From contig JAGXGB010000003.1 in assembly GCA_024636955.1 (NCBI GenBank), positions 1 to 64,000 of the forward strand: a DNA stretch of 64,000 nucleotides, read 5' to 3'. The position numbers and the translations under genes are program-made. The stretch is from Bacteroidales bacterium. GTDB lineage: Bacteria > Bacteroidota > Bacteroidia > Bacteroidales > Lentimicrobiaceae. Below, piece by piece: positions 36,828 to 46,158 of this stretch. The notes beneath the pieces are model-generated. The model ran no database searches and was not told where the DNA came from. It saw nothing but the letters and a program-made list of their open reading frames with translations. How positions within the stretch are numbered: the first letter of the stretch is position 1; the number at the start of each line of letters is the position of its first letter.

Positions 36828-37352
36828 ATGAAAAACAGCATAACTCTTTTCTTCATTTTACTGCTCATTATAGTTTCATGTCAGAAATATGAGGAATATC
36901 CTCTTGAACCTCAGGTTAAATTTGTTGAATTCCTGATGTTACGTGATGCGCAGGGCATCGATCAAAGGGGAATACTACGCCTTAGCTATACTGATGGCGA
37001 TGGTAATATTGGACTTACAAAAGATGATACTGTAGCACCATACGATTACAACCTTTTCATCAAGTATTTTGAGCTGCAGAATGGAGTGTTTAAGGAAATA
37101 TTCCTGATTACTTCAAGAGTGGTAAACGATACCACAATAGTATACGACACAGCTACTTTTAATGGGCGTATTCCAATCCTTACTCCCGCAGGTAAGAATA
37201 AAGCCATAAGAGGGGAAATTGACGACACTTTGTTTGTGAATAATCCTCTTTCGAATTTCGATACAATCAAATTTGAAGCATACATAGTTGACCGTGATCT
37301 CAACAAGAGCAACACCGTATCAACGCCTCCTATGCTGGTTAAGAAAAGATAA
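36828..37352 (+). CDS. Lipoprotein of unknown function
   Basis: A 174-residue lipoprotein: signal sequence with lipobox IIVSC (about residues 14-18), then a beta-rich domain. It has LSYTDGDGNIGLTKDD, a calcium-site-like Asp/Gly cluster, and IKFEAYIVDRDLNKSNT. Similar short lipoproteins are common in Bacteroidota; I cannot assign a role. It is followed by a strong terminator 50 bp downstream. Confidence 0.82.
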   Translation: MKNSITLFFILLLIIVSCQKYEEYPLEPQVKFVEFLMLRDAQGIDQRGILRLSYTDGDGNIGLTKDDTVAPYDYNLFIKYFELQNGVFKEIFLITSRVVNDTTIVYDTATFNGRIPILTPAGKNKAIRGEIDDTLFVNNPLSNFDTIKFEAYIVDRDLNKSNTVSTPPMLVKKR

Positions 37353-37402
37353 GACTTCTTTTATTTTTCGATTCATTCCCGTTTTCATAATTTATTTCAA
37401 GG

Positions 37403-37427
37403 GGTGGCTTTTTTAAGCCACCTTTTT
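37403..37427 (+). terminator. Rho-independent terminator after the lipoprotein gene
   Basis: Perfect 8-bp arms GGTGGCTT / AAGCCACC with a TTTT loop and a following T run. Confidence 0.92.
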
Positions 37428-37463
37428 ATTGTTCATGTAAATTTGGGTTATGTTAGGTTCATC

Positions 37464-37536
37464 TCTACCTTTTCTCTACCTTTCCTCTACCTTTGGTCTA
37501 CCATTGGTCTACCCTTAGGGTAGAGAAACCGTAGAG
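37464..37536. repeat. 11-bp tandem repeats with inverted 11-bp partners
   Basis: TCTACC starts at 37464, 37475, 37486, 37497 and 37508, always 11 bp apart. Inverted copies follow: GGTAGA at 37519 and CGTAGA at 37530, also 11 bp apart. The centre TCTACCC-TTA-GGGTAGA is a perfect 7-bp-arm hairpin. It lies between a terminator and the promoter of the transglutaminase-like gene. Confidence 0.95.
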
Positions 37537-37585
37537 AAAATGTAATACAAATGTATCGAAATACTTAACTTAACAATACTTTTTA

Positions 37586-37613
37586 TTGTCAGATAGATAT
37601 CTTCTTACATTTG
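37586..37613 (+). promoter_or_regulatory. Promoter of the transglutaminase-like gene
   Basis: TTG at 37586-37588, 17-bp spacer, TACATTTG at 37606-37613. It overlaps the TTG codon that opens the longest frame (37611), so translation must start later, at ATG 37638. Confidence 0.7.
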
Positions 37614-37637
37614 CTTGTAGAAAAAAGTCCCCCTACT

Positions 37638-40346
37638 ATGAGGTATACTCTCCTATTAGCTTCAATGGTTGCAATTCTTTTTAGCAACTGCACAGGTGAA
37701 AAACATTTCATTTCTGATAAAGACTATCGCAAACAGGTTGAGGATCAGTTTGAGGTTAGACGTCAGCTTGCCCATAACAGGGATTCAGTTTTATTTGATG
37801 TTTTCAATAAGCCACTGTCATTGAAGCAAAAAGAGGCTCTTGAGTTTCTTTACGCTTATATGCCTTTAAGTGACCTGGCCGATTATAGCGGTGAATACTT
37901 TTTGCAACAGGTTGACCTTTCATTAATGGCCCTTGATACATTCAGTTGGAGTAAGGGCATTCCCGAAGATATATTCCGTCACTTTGTATTACCGGTGAGG
38001 GTTAATAATGAAAATCTTGATACTGCGCGTATTGTGTTTTTCAAAGAGTTAAAGGATAGGGTAAAAAACCTAAGCATGGCCGATGCTGCCCTTGAGGTGA
38101 ATCACTGGTGTCATGAAAAAGTTAACTATCGTTCAAGTGATGCACGCACATCTTCGCCGCTTGCATCAGTATTAAACTCATTTGGCAGGTGTGGTGAAGA
38201 ATCAACTTTCACCGTAGCGGCTATGCGTTCAGTAGGTATCCCGGCCCGGCAGGTATATACACCCCGTTGGGCTCATACTGATGACAACCATGCATGGGTG
38301 GAGGTTTTTGTTGATGACAAGTGGCAATATTTAGGAGCCTGCGAACCTGAGGCAGTGCTTAACAGGGGCTGGTTTGACGGTCCGGTTAAAAGAGCTATGA
38401 TGGTTCATACCAATGTCATAGGTAAGTATGCCGGTAGTGAAAATGTAATTGAACAGAAGGATTTGTATACTAAAATCAACAGCTTATCTGCTTACACAAT
38501 TACACATCCCCTGATTGTGAGAGTTGTTGATAAGGACAACGTTCCCGTTGAAGATGCCAAAGTTGAGTTCAGGATTTATAATTATGCCGAGTTCTATCCT
38601 ATGGTTGTGAAGCAGAGTGATAAAAATGGAATGGCAGAACTTGAAACCGGTCTGGGTGATTTGCAGGTATGGGTATCAAAAGATAACATCTATGGATATT
38701 CACACGTGTCAGTTGGACAAGTGGACACCCTTGTTATCAAACTTACCCGAAGCATTGGAGAGGCATATATTGAAACTGCAAATAATGTTCCGCCGGTAGA
38801 AAAAGTAGTTGAATCGCTACCAGTTGCCAGGCAGGAAGAGAATAGCCGTCGATTGGCAATCGAGGACTCGATAAGAAATGCTTATATGGCCACCTTCATG
38901 TCGCCACAACAGGCTGAGGCATTTGCCATAGAACTTGATCTGGATACAGCCATCGTGAAAAAATTGATTGCATTAAGCTATGGCAACTGGCGTGAAATTA
39001 CTGAATATATGCGACAGAATTCTGCCAGGCCCTTGATGACTGACCTGCTGGAATCAATAGCTGAAAAAGATATAAGAGATACTCCTGCTGAATATTTAAA
39101 TGATCATCTGCTGAATGTTAATACCTTTTTCAAACCGGTAGATTATGATGGAAACGTAGTTGATAGTTTAAAATTACAGGAGAATGGTTTACCGGAAAAT
39201 GATGTTTTCAATGAAGAAGGTCGATATGAAAATGCTGTATTTAATGAAGGCATCTTATCAGCCCGGGTATTGAACGAATTGATTCGCCCCTGGAGAGGAT
39301 ACTTGCAAGAGAAGTTTGATAAAGATTTTGCCTCAAGGGCTCAAGCTGATATCAGAGTAGTGACTGATTGGATTAAAGACAATATTACCGTTAATACTAC
39401 TGACAATTATATGGGTTGTCCATTATCACCTATTGGCGTTTATGAACTTCGGGTAGCTGATATACGATCACGGAATATTTTCTTTGTGGCTATGTGTCGC
39501 AGTCTGTTTATACCTGCAAGGATTGACCGCGCAACTTTTCAGCCACAGATTTTTAAGGATGGTGATTGGTTAAACATTTCCTTTGAAGCCGAAGAAGCGC
39601 CTGTGAAAAGTGCGAAACTTGAACTTGTAAATGATATTTCAAATCCACTTAAGCCCATATACTCCATCCATTACACACTTCAAAAATTTGTAGAAGGTCG
39701 GTTTACAACTCTTGATTATGAGGGCAGCGGATCAACTGAAGCGTTCCCTGTTACTTTCGATCTTGAGCCTGGATACTATCTGCTAATGACCGGACATAGG
39801 AGAAACGACGGGAGTGTGGCAATAAGATCTCAGTATTTTACTCTTAATAAAGGTGATAATCTAAGCCTGCCACTATTACTTCAACCAATTGACCAGGTGG
39901 TGGATGTAAAGGGGATTATTGATTCAAGCCAGATGATTCAAGCCTCACGAGACAGGGCGATTTCCATAATGGAGCTTGTAGGAGAAAAGGGTTTAATATT
40001 GGCATTTATAAATCCTGCCAATGAACCAACGCGACATGTTATGAGTGATATACCTCTATTGAAATCCGATTTTGAAAAGTGGGGCGGTAATATAGTATTT
40101 GTGGTCCCCTCATCTTTAAATACAAAGGACTTTAATGCCGATAATTACACGAACATGCCTGCCTTAAGCAAGTTTACAGTCGACAAGGATGAGAAGCTCA
40201 TAAAGTCGGTTATGAAATCAACAGGTCAAAAGTCTATGCCTGCTTTGCCTTATGTGATGTTTGTAAATGCAAATGGTGAAATAACCTTCCTTTCATCCGG
40301 ATACCGGATCGGAATAGGGGAAAACTTGCTTAAAGCTGCCCGCTAA
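37638..40346 (+). CDS. Large lipoprotein with two transglutaminase-like domains
   Basis: A 902-residue lipoprotein (lipobox LFSNC about residues 14-18). The first transglutaminase-like domain (about 130-270) has the Cys site FGRCGEESTFTVAAMRS and the His site DDNHAWVEVFVDDKW. The usual third-residue Asp position reads LGACEPEA instead. A second, diverged domain (about 600-680) has MGCPLSPIGVYELRVADIRS and FFVAMCRSLFIPARID. Between them are Ig-like strands and a helical part; a thioredoxin-like C terminus follows. It may process peptides or crosslink proteins at the cell surface. Similar proteins occur in Bacteroides; no function is proven. Its end overlaps the convergent dehydrogenase gene by 17 bp. 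Confidence 0.85.
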   Translation: MRYTLLLASMVAILFSNCTGEKHFISDKDYRKQVEDQFEVRRQLAHNRDSVLFDVFNKPLSLKQKEALEFLYAYMPLSDLADYSGEYFLQQVDLSLMALDTFSWSKGIPEDIFRHFVLPVRVNNENLDTARIVFFKELKDRVKNLSMADAALEVNHWCHEKVNYRSSDARTSSPLASVLNSFGRCGEESTFTVAAMRSVGIPARQVYTPRWAHTDDNHAWVEVFVDDKWQYLGACEPEAVLNRGWFDGPVKRAMMVHTNVIGKYAGSENVIEQKDLYTKINSLSAYTITHPLIVRVVDKDNVPVEDAKVEFRIYNYAEFYPMVVKQSDKNGMAELETGLGDLQVWVSKDNIYGYSHVSVGQVDTLVIKLTRSIGEAYIETANNVPPVEKVVESLPVARQEENSRRLAIEDSIRNAYMATFMSPQQAEAFAIELDLDTAIVKKLIALSYGNWREITEYMRQNSARPLMTDLLESIAEKDIRDTPAEYLNDHLLNVNTFFKPVDYDGNVVDSLKLQENGLPENDVFNEEGRYENAVFNEGILSARVLNELIRPWRGYLQEKFDKDFASRAQADIRVVTDWIKDNITVNTTDNYMGCPLSPIGVYELRVADIRSRNIFFVAMCRSLFIPARIDRATFQPQIFKDGDWLNISFEAEEAPVKSAKLELVNDISNPLKPIYSIHYTLQKFVEGRFTTLDYEGSGSTEAFPVTFDLEPGYYLLMTGHRRNDGSVAIRSQYFTLNKGDNLSLPLLLQPIDQVVDVKGIIDSSQMIQASRDRAISIMELVGEKGLILAFINPANEPTRHVMSDIPLLKSDFEKWGGNIVFVVPSSLNTKDFNADNYTNMPALSKFTVDKDEKLIKSVMKSTGQKSMPALPYVMFVNANGEITFLSSGYRIGIGENLLKAAR

Positions 40347-41502
40347 GACTCTCAACGCCAGCCTCTGTCATAAGATCAACCACTCTGCGATAATCGTCAG
40401 CATCAAGCTTATGCACATTGGTGGCCACATTATTATACGCCATTACCCTGATAATTTCATCCTTATCGGCATTTGGAACCGCTTCATGAAGCCTTATCGG
40501 GCAATCCATCAAACGGAAGAAACTCTCGAGGCGCTCAATAGTGAGGTCTACGTTAGATGTGTTAAAGATATTTTGGCCCAGATATGATATTCTGTCGGCA
40601 ATTCTATCTTTCTGTAGCCTTAGCCATGCAGGGTAAACAATGGTTAACGATGCACCATGAGGCACATCATAGAGCAATGATAGTATATGTCCAATATTAT
40701 GAACGCCCCATTCACCTGAAGCCCTGCCTTGCATAGTCAAGCCATTCAAGGCCATGGTTGATGCGAACATTATCCTGGCCCGAAGTTCATAATTGGTAAG
40801 GTCCTTAAGCAGATCCTGTCCATTTTCAATAGCCTCCTTTATGATAGCAAATACAAAACGGTCAGCCAGTGTAGCTTCACCTTTTCCGAAGTAAGCTTCT
40901 AAACAATGGGCTATCAGGTCGGCTATACCGTATGCTGTGTAGTTATACGGAACACTCATGGTAAAAGTTGGGTCAAGGAATGAGTGCTTTGGAAACATCA
41001 GATCGTGACCATAACTACCTTTTCTTTGGGCTTGATGATTTGAAATCACAGCAAATGGATTCATCTCAGAGCCGGTTGCAGCAAGTGTAAGCACTGCAAT
41101 TAATGGTATAGCTGATTTAGGAGACGGTGCTTCCCTGGTGAAATAGTCCCATGCAGTATCATTGTAAGGAATACTTACAGATATCATTTTTGCCGAATCG
41201 ATTACACTTCCTCCACCAACAGCCAGTACAACATTTACTCTGTTTTTTCGTCCTAAAGCAGAAGCTTTATCTACATCCTCAATTATTGGATTCGATTTTA
41301 TTCCGCTATACTCAAACACCTTTGCACCAACCTTATCAAGTTCGTTCTTAACCACATTGTAAAGACCATTCTGTTTTATGGAATTCTTACCATAAACCAG
41401 CAACACTCTATCGCCGTATTTACTGATGGTTTTACCAAGATCGTTTAACACCTGTTTGCCAAAATGCAGAGAGGTGGGATTATAGGCAATGAAATTTTCC
41501 AT
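40330..41502 (-). CDS. Iron-containing alcohol dehydrogenase (YqhD/BDH-like)
   Basis: A 390-residue group III alcohol dehydrogenase, probably NAD(P)H-dependent reduction of aldehydes. The N terminus NPTSLHFGKQVL, the cofactor loop LAVGGGSVIDSAK, TLAATGSEMNPFAVISN and the metal-ligand region (AHCLEAYF, GVHNIGHILSLLYDVPHGAS with His ligands) match butanol dehydrogenase/YqhD relatives. Its 3' end overlaps that of the transglutaminase-like gene. Upstream is RNase R on the same strand, 40 bp away. Confidence 0.93.
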   Translation of the reverse strand: MENFIAYNPTSLHFGKQVLNDLGKTISKYGDRVLLVYGKNSIKQNGLYNVVKNELDKVGAKVFEYSGIKSNPIIEDVDKASALGRKNRVNVVLAVGGGSVIDSAKMISVSIPYNDTAWDYFTREAPSPKSAIPLIAVLTLAATGSEMNPFAVISNHQAQRKGSYGHDLMFPKHSFLDPTFTMSVPYNYTAYGIADLIAHCLEAYFGKGEATLADRFVFAIIKEAIENGQDLLKDLTNYELRARIMFASTMALNGLTMQGRASGEWGVHNIGHILSLLYDVPHGASLTIVYPAWLRLQKDRIADRISYLGQNIFNTSNVDLTIERLESFFRLMDCPIRLHEAVPNADKDEIIRVMAYNNVATNVHKLDADDYRRVVDLMTEAGVESLSGQL

Positions 41503-41542
41503 GAACGCTAATAGATTTATTTATAGGTTGAATGATAACGTT

Positions 41543-43843
41543 TTAACGCTTACGACCTTTTGGTTTATTGGTTTTCTGCCGTTCTTTGTTCTTATTGAAA
41601 GGTTTACTGCCTTTATTTCTTTCTGACTTCCGCGGAAATGAATTAGCTGTGGCGAAGAAATCATCCTTGCCATTGCCCCCATCCTTATCAGCCAGTGTAA
41701 AGTCCATTTGTTTTTTTTGAAGGTCAACACTATGAACCTTTATTTCAATTGGATCACCTAGTCTGAATTCCTTGCCTTTATGCTGACCCACTACTTTGTA
41801 GGCGTCCTCATCAAGATAGTAGAAGTCGTCGTCCATGTTTCTCATAGAGATCATGCCTTCGCACTTATTACCTTCAAGCTCCACATAAATACCCCACTTA
41901 CTTACTCCTGATATCAGGCCCTTAAATGATTGACCGATCTTATCCTGCAGGTATTCAGCCTGTTTGTATTTAACTGATGCCCTCTCAGCCTCAGCAGCCT
42001 TGCGTTCCATATCAGAGCTATGACTGCAGTATTCTTCATATTCATCCTTATCAGCTGATTGCATTCCGTTAAGATAACCTTCAAGCAACCTGTGCACCAT
42101 CAAGTCGGGATATCGCCTGATGGGTGAAGTGAAGTGTGTATAGTATGGGAACGATAGTCCATAATGGCCAATATTGACGGTTGAATACACAGCCTTGGCC
42201 ATGGTCCTTATGGCAATTTGCTCTATCATTGCTTCTTCACCTTTCCCTGAGATTTGCTCAAAAAGATTGTTAAACGATTTAGATAGCTGTTTGTGTGAGC
42301 CGATATTCATTTTATAGCCCAGCTTCGCGAGGAATTCAGCAAACTTGCTAAGTTTCTCAGGGTTTGGCTCGTCATGTATTCTATATACAAAGGTCTTGGC
42401 ATCTTTTTCACCTCTCTTCTTGCCGATCTTTTCAGCTACAGTCCTGTTAGCCAGAAGCATGAAATCTTCAATTAGCATATTTGCTTCCTTTTGCTCCTTG
42501 ATGTAGGTATCAATAGGTTTTCCGGTTTCATCAAGAATAAATTTAACTTCCTGACTTTTAAAAGCAATAGAGCCTTTCTTGAATCTTTCCTCTCTTAATT
42601 TAGTAGCCAGATCGTTTAGAATGAGCAGTTCTTCCTTAAAATCGCCTTCCTCCCCTTCAATCATCTTCTGAACTTCTTCATAGCTATAGCGTCGGTTACT
42701 GTTGATAATTGTTTTGCCATACCATTCGCTGTGTATTCTTGCCTGATCATCAAGCTCAAATACTGCTGAGAAGCATAGCTTATCTTCATTGGGGCGCAGT
42801 GAACATACATTGTTTGACAACTTCTCAGGAAGCATAGGGATGGTGCGGTCAACCAGGTAAACAGATGTTCCACGCTCGTATGCTTCTTCATCTATTGGCG
42901 TTCCTTGTTTAACATAGTGCGATACATCAGCAATATGCACTCCAACTTCCCAAAAGCCATTATCTTTTTTCACCAATGAAAGGGCATCGTCAAAATCCTT
43001 AGCATCAGGAGGGTCGATGGTGCATGTCCATATATTCCGGAAGTCTCTTCTGGTTTTTATTTCTTCTTTAGAAATTTCAAATGGTATTTTTTCAGCTTGT
43101 TGGAGGGAGCTTTTTTTAAATTCAAGAGGGAACTCAAAGGAAGCAAGGATGGAATTCATTTCCACATCATTGTTTCCGGGGCTTCCCAGCACTTGTATTA
43201 TTTCTCCGAAAGGGTTCTTTGAGCGTTCAGGCCACTCAGTAATTTTAGCAATTGCTTTTTGCCCGTTCTTTCCGTTATTCAATGATTCATTAGGGATGAA
43301 GATGTCAAAAGGCATATTTGCTTCATCAGGAATGAGGAAAGCAAACTTCCCTGTTATTTGTATTTTACCAACGAATTGATTCTTGAACCGGTGCAGAACC
43401 TCAATAATTTCACCTTCCTGCTTATGATCTTTACGCATTGGAAACAGGCGTACTTTAACAGTATCACCATGTAATGCATGCCCGGTGTTGTTAGATGAAA
43501 TGAAGACATCATCACTGAGATCCTTTGAAATCACGTAAGCTTTGCCGGTTTGTTTCATGTCAACCTTGCCTTCCACAATAGTTTGCTGGAACTTTTCAGC
43601 CACAAGCTCGGGATTGTATTGATACTTGCCGCGGTTTAAGGCAATAATAATTCCTGCATTTTCTAGTGATTCAATGATCTTTGTTACAAGTTCTTTGCTA
43701 ACTTTGTCGGATACTCCCAGCATATGGGAAACTTGCCTGAAGTTATATGCTTTTTGAGGATTTGTTAAAAATAACTCTTCAACCAGCTTAACAAAAGGGT
43801 TATGAGGTGCCGTGGTAGTTTTAGCTGTTTTATTTTTAGCCAT
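41543..43843 (-). CDS. rnr: Ribonuclease R
   Basis: A processive 3'-5' exoribonuclease acting on structured RNA. At 766 residues it has an N-terminal helical domain, cold-shock-type OB domains, the RNB catalytic core (IDPPDAKDFDDALSL and YTHFTSPIRRYPDLMVHRLL) and an S1 domain (GLISGVSKWGIYVELEG). It ends in a basic Lys/Arg-rich tail. The longest frame starts at 43909, but MAKNKTAKTT at 43843 is the natural N terminus; the extra residues are upstream sequence. Monocistronic or followed by the dehydrogenase gene. Confidence 0.95.
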   Translation of the reverse strand: MAKNKTAKTTTAPHNPFVKLVEELFLTNPQKAYNFRQVSHMLGVSDKVSKELVTKIIESLENAGIIIALNRGKYQYNPELVAEKFQQTIVEGKVDMKQTGKAYVISKDLSDDVFISSNNTGHALHGDTVKVRLFPMRKDHKQEGEIIEVLHRFKNQFVGKIQITGKFAFLIPDEANMPFDIFIPNESLNNGKNGQKAIAKITEWPERSKNPFGEIIQVLGSPGNNDVEMNSILASFEFPLEFKKSSLQQAEKIPFEISKEEIKTRRDFRNIWTCTIDPPDAKDFDDALSLVKKDNGFWEVGVHIADVSHYVKQGTPIDEEAYERGTSVYLVDRTIPMLPEKLSNNVCSLRPNEDKLCFSAVFELDDQARIHSEWYGKTIINSNRRYSYEEVQKMIEGEEGDFKEELLILNDLATKLREERFKKGSIAFKSQEVKFILDETGKPIDTYIKEQKEANMLIEDFMLLANRTVAEKIGKKRGEKDAKTFVYRIHDEPNPEKLSKFAEFLAKLGYKMNIGSHKQLSKSFNNLFEQISGKGEEAMIEQIAIRTMAKAVYSTVNIGHYGLSFPYYTHFTSPIRRYPDLMVHRLLEGYLNGMQSADKDEYEEYCSHSSDMERKAAEAERASVKYKQAEYLQDKIGQSFKGLISGVSKWGIYVELEGNKCEGMISMRNMDDDFYYLDEDAYKVVGQHKGKEFRLGDPIEIKVHSVDLQKKQMDFTLADKDGGNGKDDFFATANSFPRKSERNKGSKPFNKNKERQKTNKPKGRKR

Positions 43844-44043
43844 AATGGTGTAATATATCTGTAAAGGTATAATATTTCTTTCATAGTACTCAGCACATGT
43901 CAGCTGCATACGTATGAATAGTCTTATAACACTTTATTGCACATTTTTATTAGAAAGACAGTTACTTTTAATTACTTTGTTGATTAACAGCATGGCAATC
44001 TAGATAAGATTGGCATTAAACTATCAGGGGATCTGGATCAAAA

Positions 44044-44415
44044 ATGACGAAAAAGAGAATTCTTATTGCGGAAGACAATCTCATTAACCAAAAAGTAGCG
44101 ATGCTGATGCTTAAGAAGTTAGATCAGATAATTGATTTGGCAGAAAATGGCTCAGTTGCTGTTGAAAAGTTCAGACATGAAACTTATGATTTGGTCCTTA
44201 TGGACCTGCATATGCCTGAGCTTGATGGTTTTGAGGCTACAATGCAGATACGGGAAATAGAGCAAGAAGAAAACAGGCCCGTTAAGGTTAAAATATATGC
44301 TATGACTGCAAGTTCACTGCATGATGAAAGTGAGAATTGCTTGAAGGCAGGAATGGATGGTTACCTGGGTAAACCATTCAGGAATGAAGATGTTATGGCA
44401 TTATTGGCGGGTTAA
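44044..44415 (+). CDS. Single-domain response regulator (orphan receiver)
   Basis: A 123-residue stand-alone receiver domain. Acidic pocket ILIAEDNLINQKVA, phosphoacceptor region YDLVLMDLHMPELDGFEAT, the conserved Thr/Ser in YAMTASS and the Lys in GYLGKPF are all present, so it should be phosphorylated. The sequence style (AEDNLINQKVA) resembles receivers of hybrid histidine kinases more than CheY. No kinase is adjacent. It stands between divergent RNase R and the convergent ABC gene, with which its 3' end overlaps by 23 bp. Confidence 0.93.
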   Translation: MTKKRILIAEDNLINQKVAMLMLKKLDQIIDLAENGSVAVEKFRHETYDLVLMDLHMPELDGFEATMQIREIEQEENRPVKVKIYAMTASSLHDESENCLKAGMDGYLGKPFRNEDVMALLAG

Positions 44416-46141
44416 TAGCCTTACCTGGAATTGCATCTATCAACTGGCGGGTATATTCCTGCTCAGGTGAGTCATATATCTTATCAGCATTGCCCTGCTC
44501 CACTATTTTACCATTTTTCATTACGAGTATCCTGTCCGACATGAATCTTACAACCGAGAGATCATGCGATATGAAGATATAGGTAAATCCAAACTCACTT
44601 TTAAGATCGTTAAGTAAATTCAGCACCTGTGCCTGCACTGAAACATCAAGAGCTGAAACTGACTCATCACAAATTACAAAAGCAGGATTTAACACCAGTG
44701 CTCTCGCTATGCATATTCTCTGACGTTGACCACCTGAAAACTGATGCGGATATCGGTTAAAGTGCTCAGGCGACATGTTCACGCGCTCAAGCAGTTCCAT
44801 TACTTTATTCTTACGCTCACGGTATGTTCCAAGTATTTTGTGTGCAATTAGCGGCTCTATAATTGCTTGCCCGATGGTTAATCGCGGATTCAGGGAAGAG
44901 TATGGGTCCTGGAAAACTATTTGCATGCGTTTCCGCATTTCCCTTAGGTTCTTAATGTTCAGCGACCCCACATCATTGCCTTCAAAGCCAATTTTACCCG
45001 AAGTTGGTTCAATTAATCTCAGTAGTGATCTTCCTAAAGTTGTTTTACCACAGCCTGATTCCCCAACAAGCCCAAGTGTTTCACCTTTAAATACATTGAA
45101 ACTTACGTCTTCAACTGCCTTAAAAAATGTCCTTTCCTTTTTATACCATTTCTTAGGTAAAGGATAGTGCACTGAAAGATTCTCCACCTTCAGCAAGGGA
45201 GTGCCATCGTATAGTAATTTATGCCTCAATTGCCTTTCATCAGGTGATTCAACAATAATTTCAGGAGTGCCTGCCGTATCCATGAAGTCAGCCACAGTAG
45301 GTAGCTTTTTTAGCCTTACATTCATTGAAGGCCTGCATGCCATAAGTCCTTTGGTATATGGTTGAGCGGGGTGGCTGAAAATGTCAGATGACCTTCCCTG
45401 CTCAACTATTTCTCCTTTCCTCATCACAATCACCTGATGAGCAATTTCTGATATAACTCCCAGGTCGTGACTAATAAAGATAAGGCTCAGGTGTAAACGT
45501 TCCTGCAAATCTTTCAGCAGCTTTAGTATTGACTTCTGTACTGTAACATCAAGGGCAGTTGTGGGCTCATCAGCAATGAGAATTTCAGGTGAACATGCAA
45601 TTGCCATAGCAATCATTACCCGTTGTTTCTGTCCGCCTGAAAGTTGATGAGGATATGCGTTGAAGGCATACAAAGGGTCGGGGAGCATTACATCCCCGAA
45701 GAGCTTCAGAGTGTGTGATTTTGCTTGTTTTTCAGAGTATTTCAAGTGTAACATCACTGACTCTGAAATCTGTTTCCCGCATTTCATAACAGGATTCAAT
45801 GAAGTCATTGGTTCCTGAAAAATCATGGCTATTTTGTTGCCACGAACCTTCCTTATTTCGGCTTTAGGCAATTTTATAAGGTTAGATGGTATTCCACCAC
45901 TATTAAACTCGATGGAGCCATTGTCAATGCGACTCATTTTATCAGGCAACAGTTGCAATATTGAAAGTGAGGTTACAGACTTTCCTGAGCCGCTTTCACC
46001 AACAATACCTAAAGTTTCGCCTTTATTCAGAGTAAAAGAAACGTTGTTTACTGCTTTAGTCCAGCCACTTTCGTCACGAAAAGAGATGCTAAGATCCTTA
46101 ACGCTGAGAATAGTATTGTCTGTTTTGTCCGGCTGGTACAT
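44393..46141 (-). CDS. Fused dipeptide/oligopeptide ABC transporter ATPase (DppD-DppF type)
   Basis: A 582-residue protein with two complete ATPase domains. Domain 1 (about 10-265): Walker A GIVGESGSGKSVTS, signature LSGGQKQRVMIAMA, Walker B ILIADEPTTALD. Domain 2 (about 315-565): GLVGESGCGKTTLGRS, FSGGQRQRICIARA, FVICDESVSALD. Each is followed by the peptide-transporter-type tail (AQPYTKGLM, EQEYTRQLID). It would power import of peptides or related solutes together with membrane and binding subunits that are not in the window. It lies downstream of rodA, 17 bp away. Confidence 0.94.
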   Translation of the reverse strand: MYQPDKTDNTILSVKDLSISFRDESGWTKAVNNVSFTLNKGETLGIVGESGSGKSVTSLSILQLLPDKMSRIDNGSIEFNSGGIPSNLIKLPKAEIRKVRGNKIAMIFQEPMTSLNPVMKCGKQISESVMLHLKYSEKQAKSHTLKLFGDVMLPDPLYAFNAYPHQLSGGQKQRVMIAMAIACSPEILIADEPTTALDVTVQKSILKLLKDLQERLHLSLIFISHDLGVISEIAHQVIVMRKGEIVEQGRSSDIFSHPAQPYTKGLMACRPSMNVRLKKLPTVADFMDTAGTPEIIVESPDERQLRHKLLYDGTPLLKVENLSVHYPLPKKWYKKERTFFKAVEDVSFNVFKGETLGLVGESGCGKTTLGRSLLRLIEPTSGKIGFEGNDVGSLNIKNLREMRKRMQIVFQDPYSSLNPRLTIGQAIIEPLIAHKILGTYRERKNKVMELLERVNMSPEHFNRYPHQFSGGQRQRICIARALVLNPAFVICDESVSALDVSVQAQVLNLLNDLKSEFGFTYIFISHDLSVVRFMSDRILVMKNGKIVEQGNADKIYDSPEQEYTRQLIDAIPGKAINPPIMP

Positions 46142-46158
46142 AATGGTTATTAAATTTC

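Noticed and set aside
44000-44043. Promoter for the orphan receiver (ATTACTTTG region)
   Set aside because: Only one base between TA and TTTG, so it does not fit TAnnTTTG; no better candidate was found.
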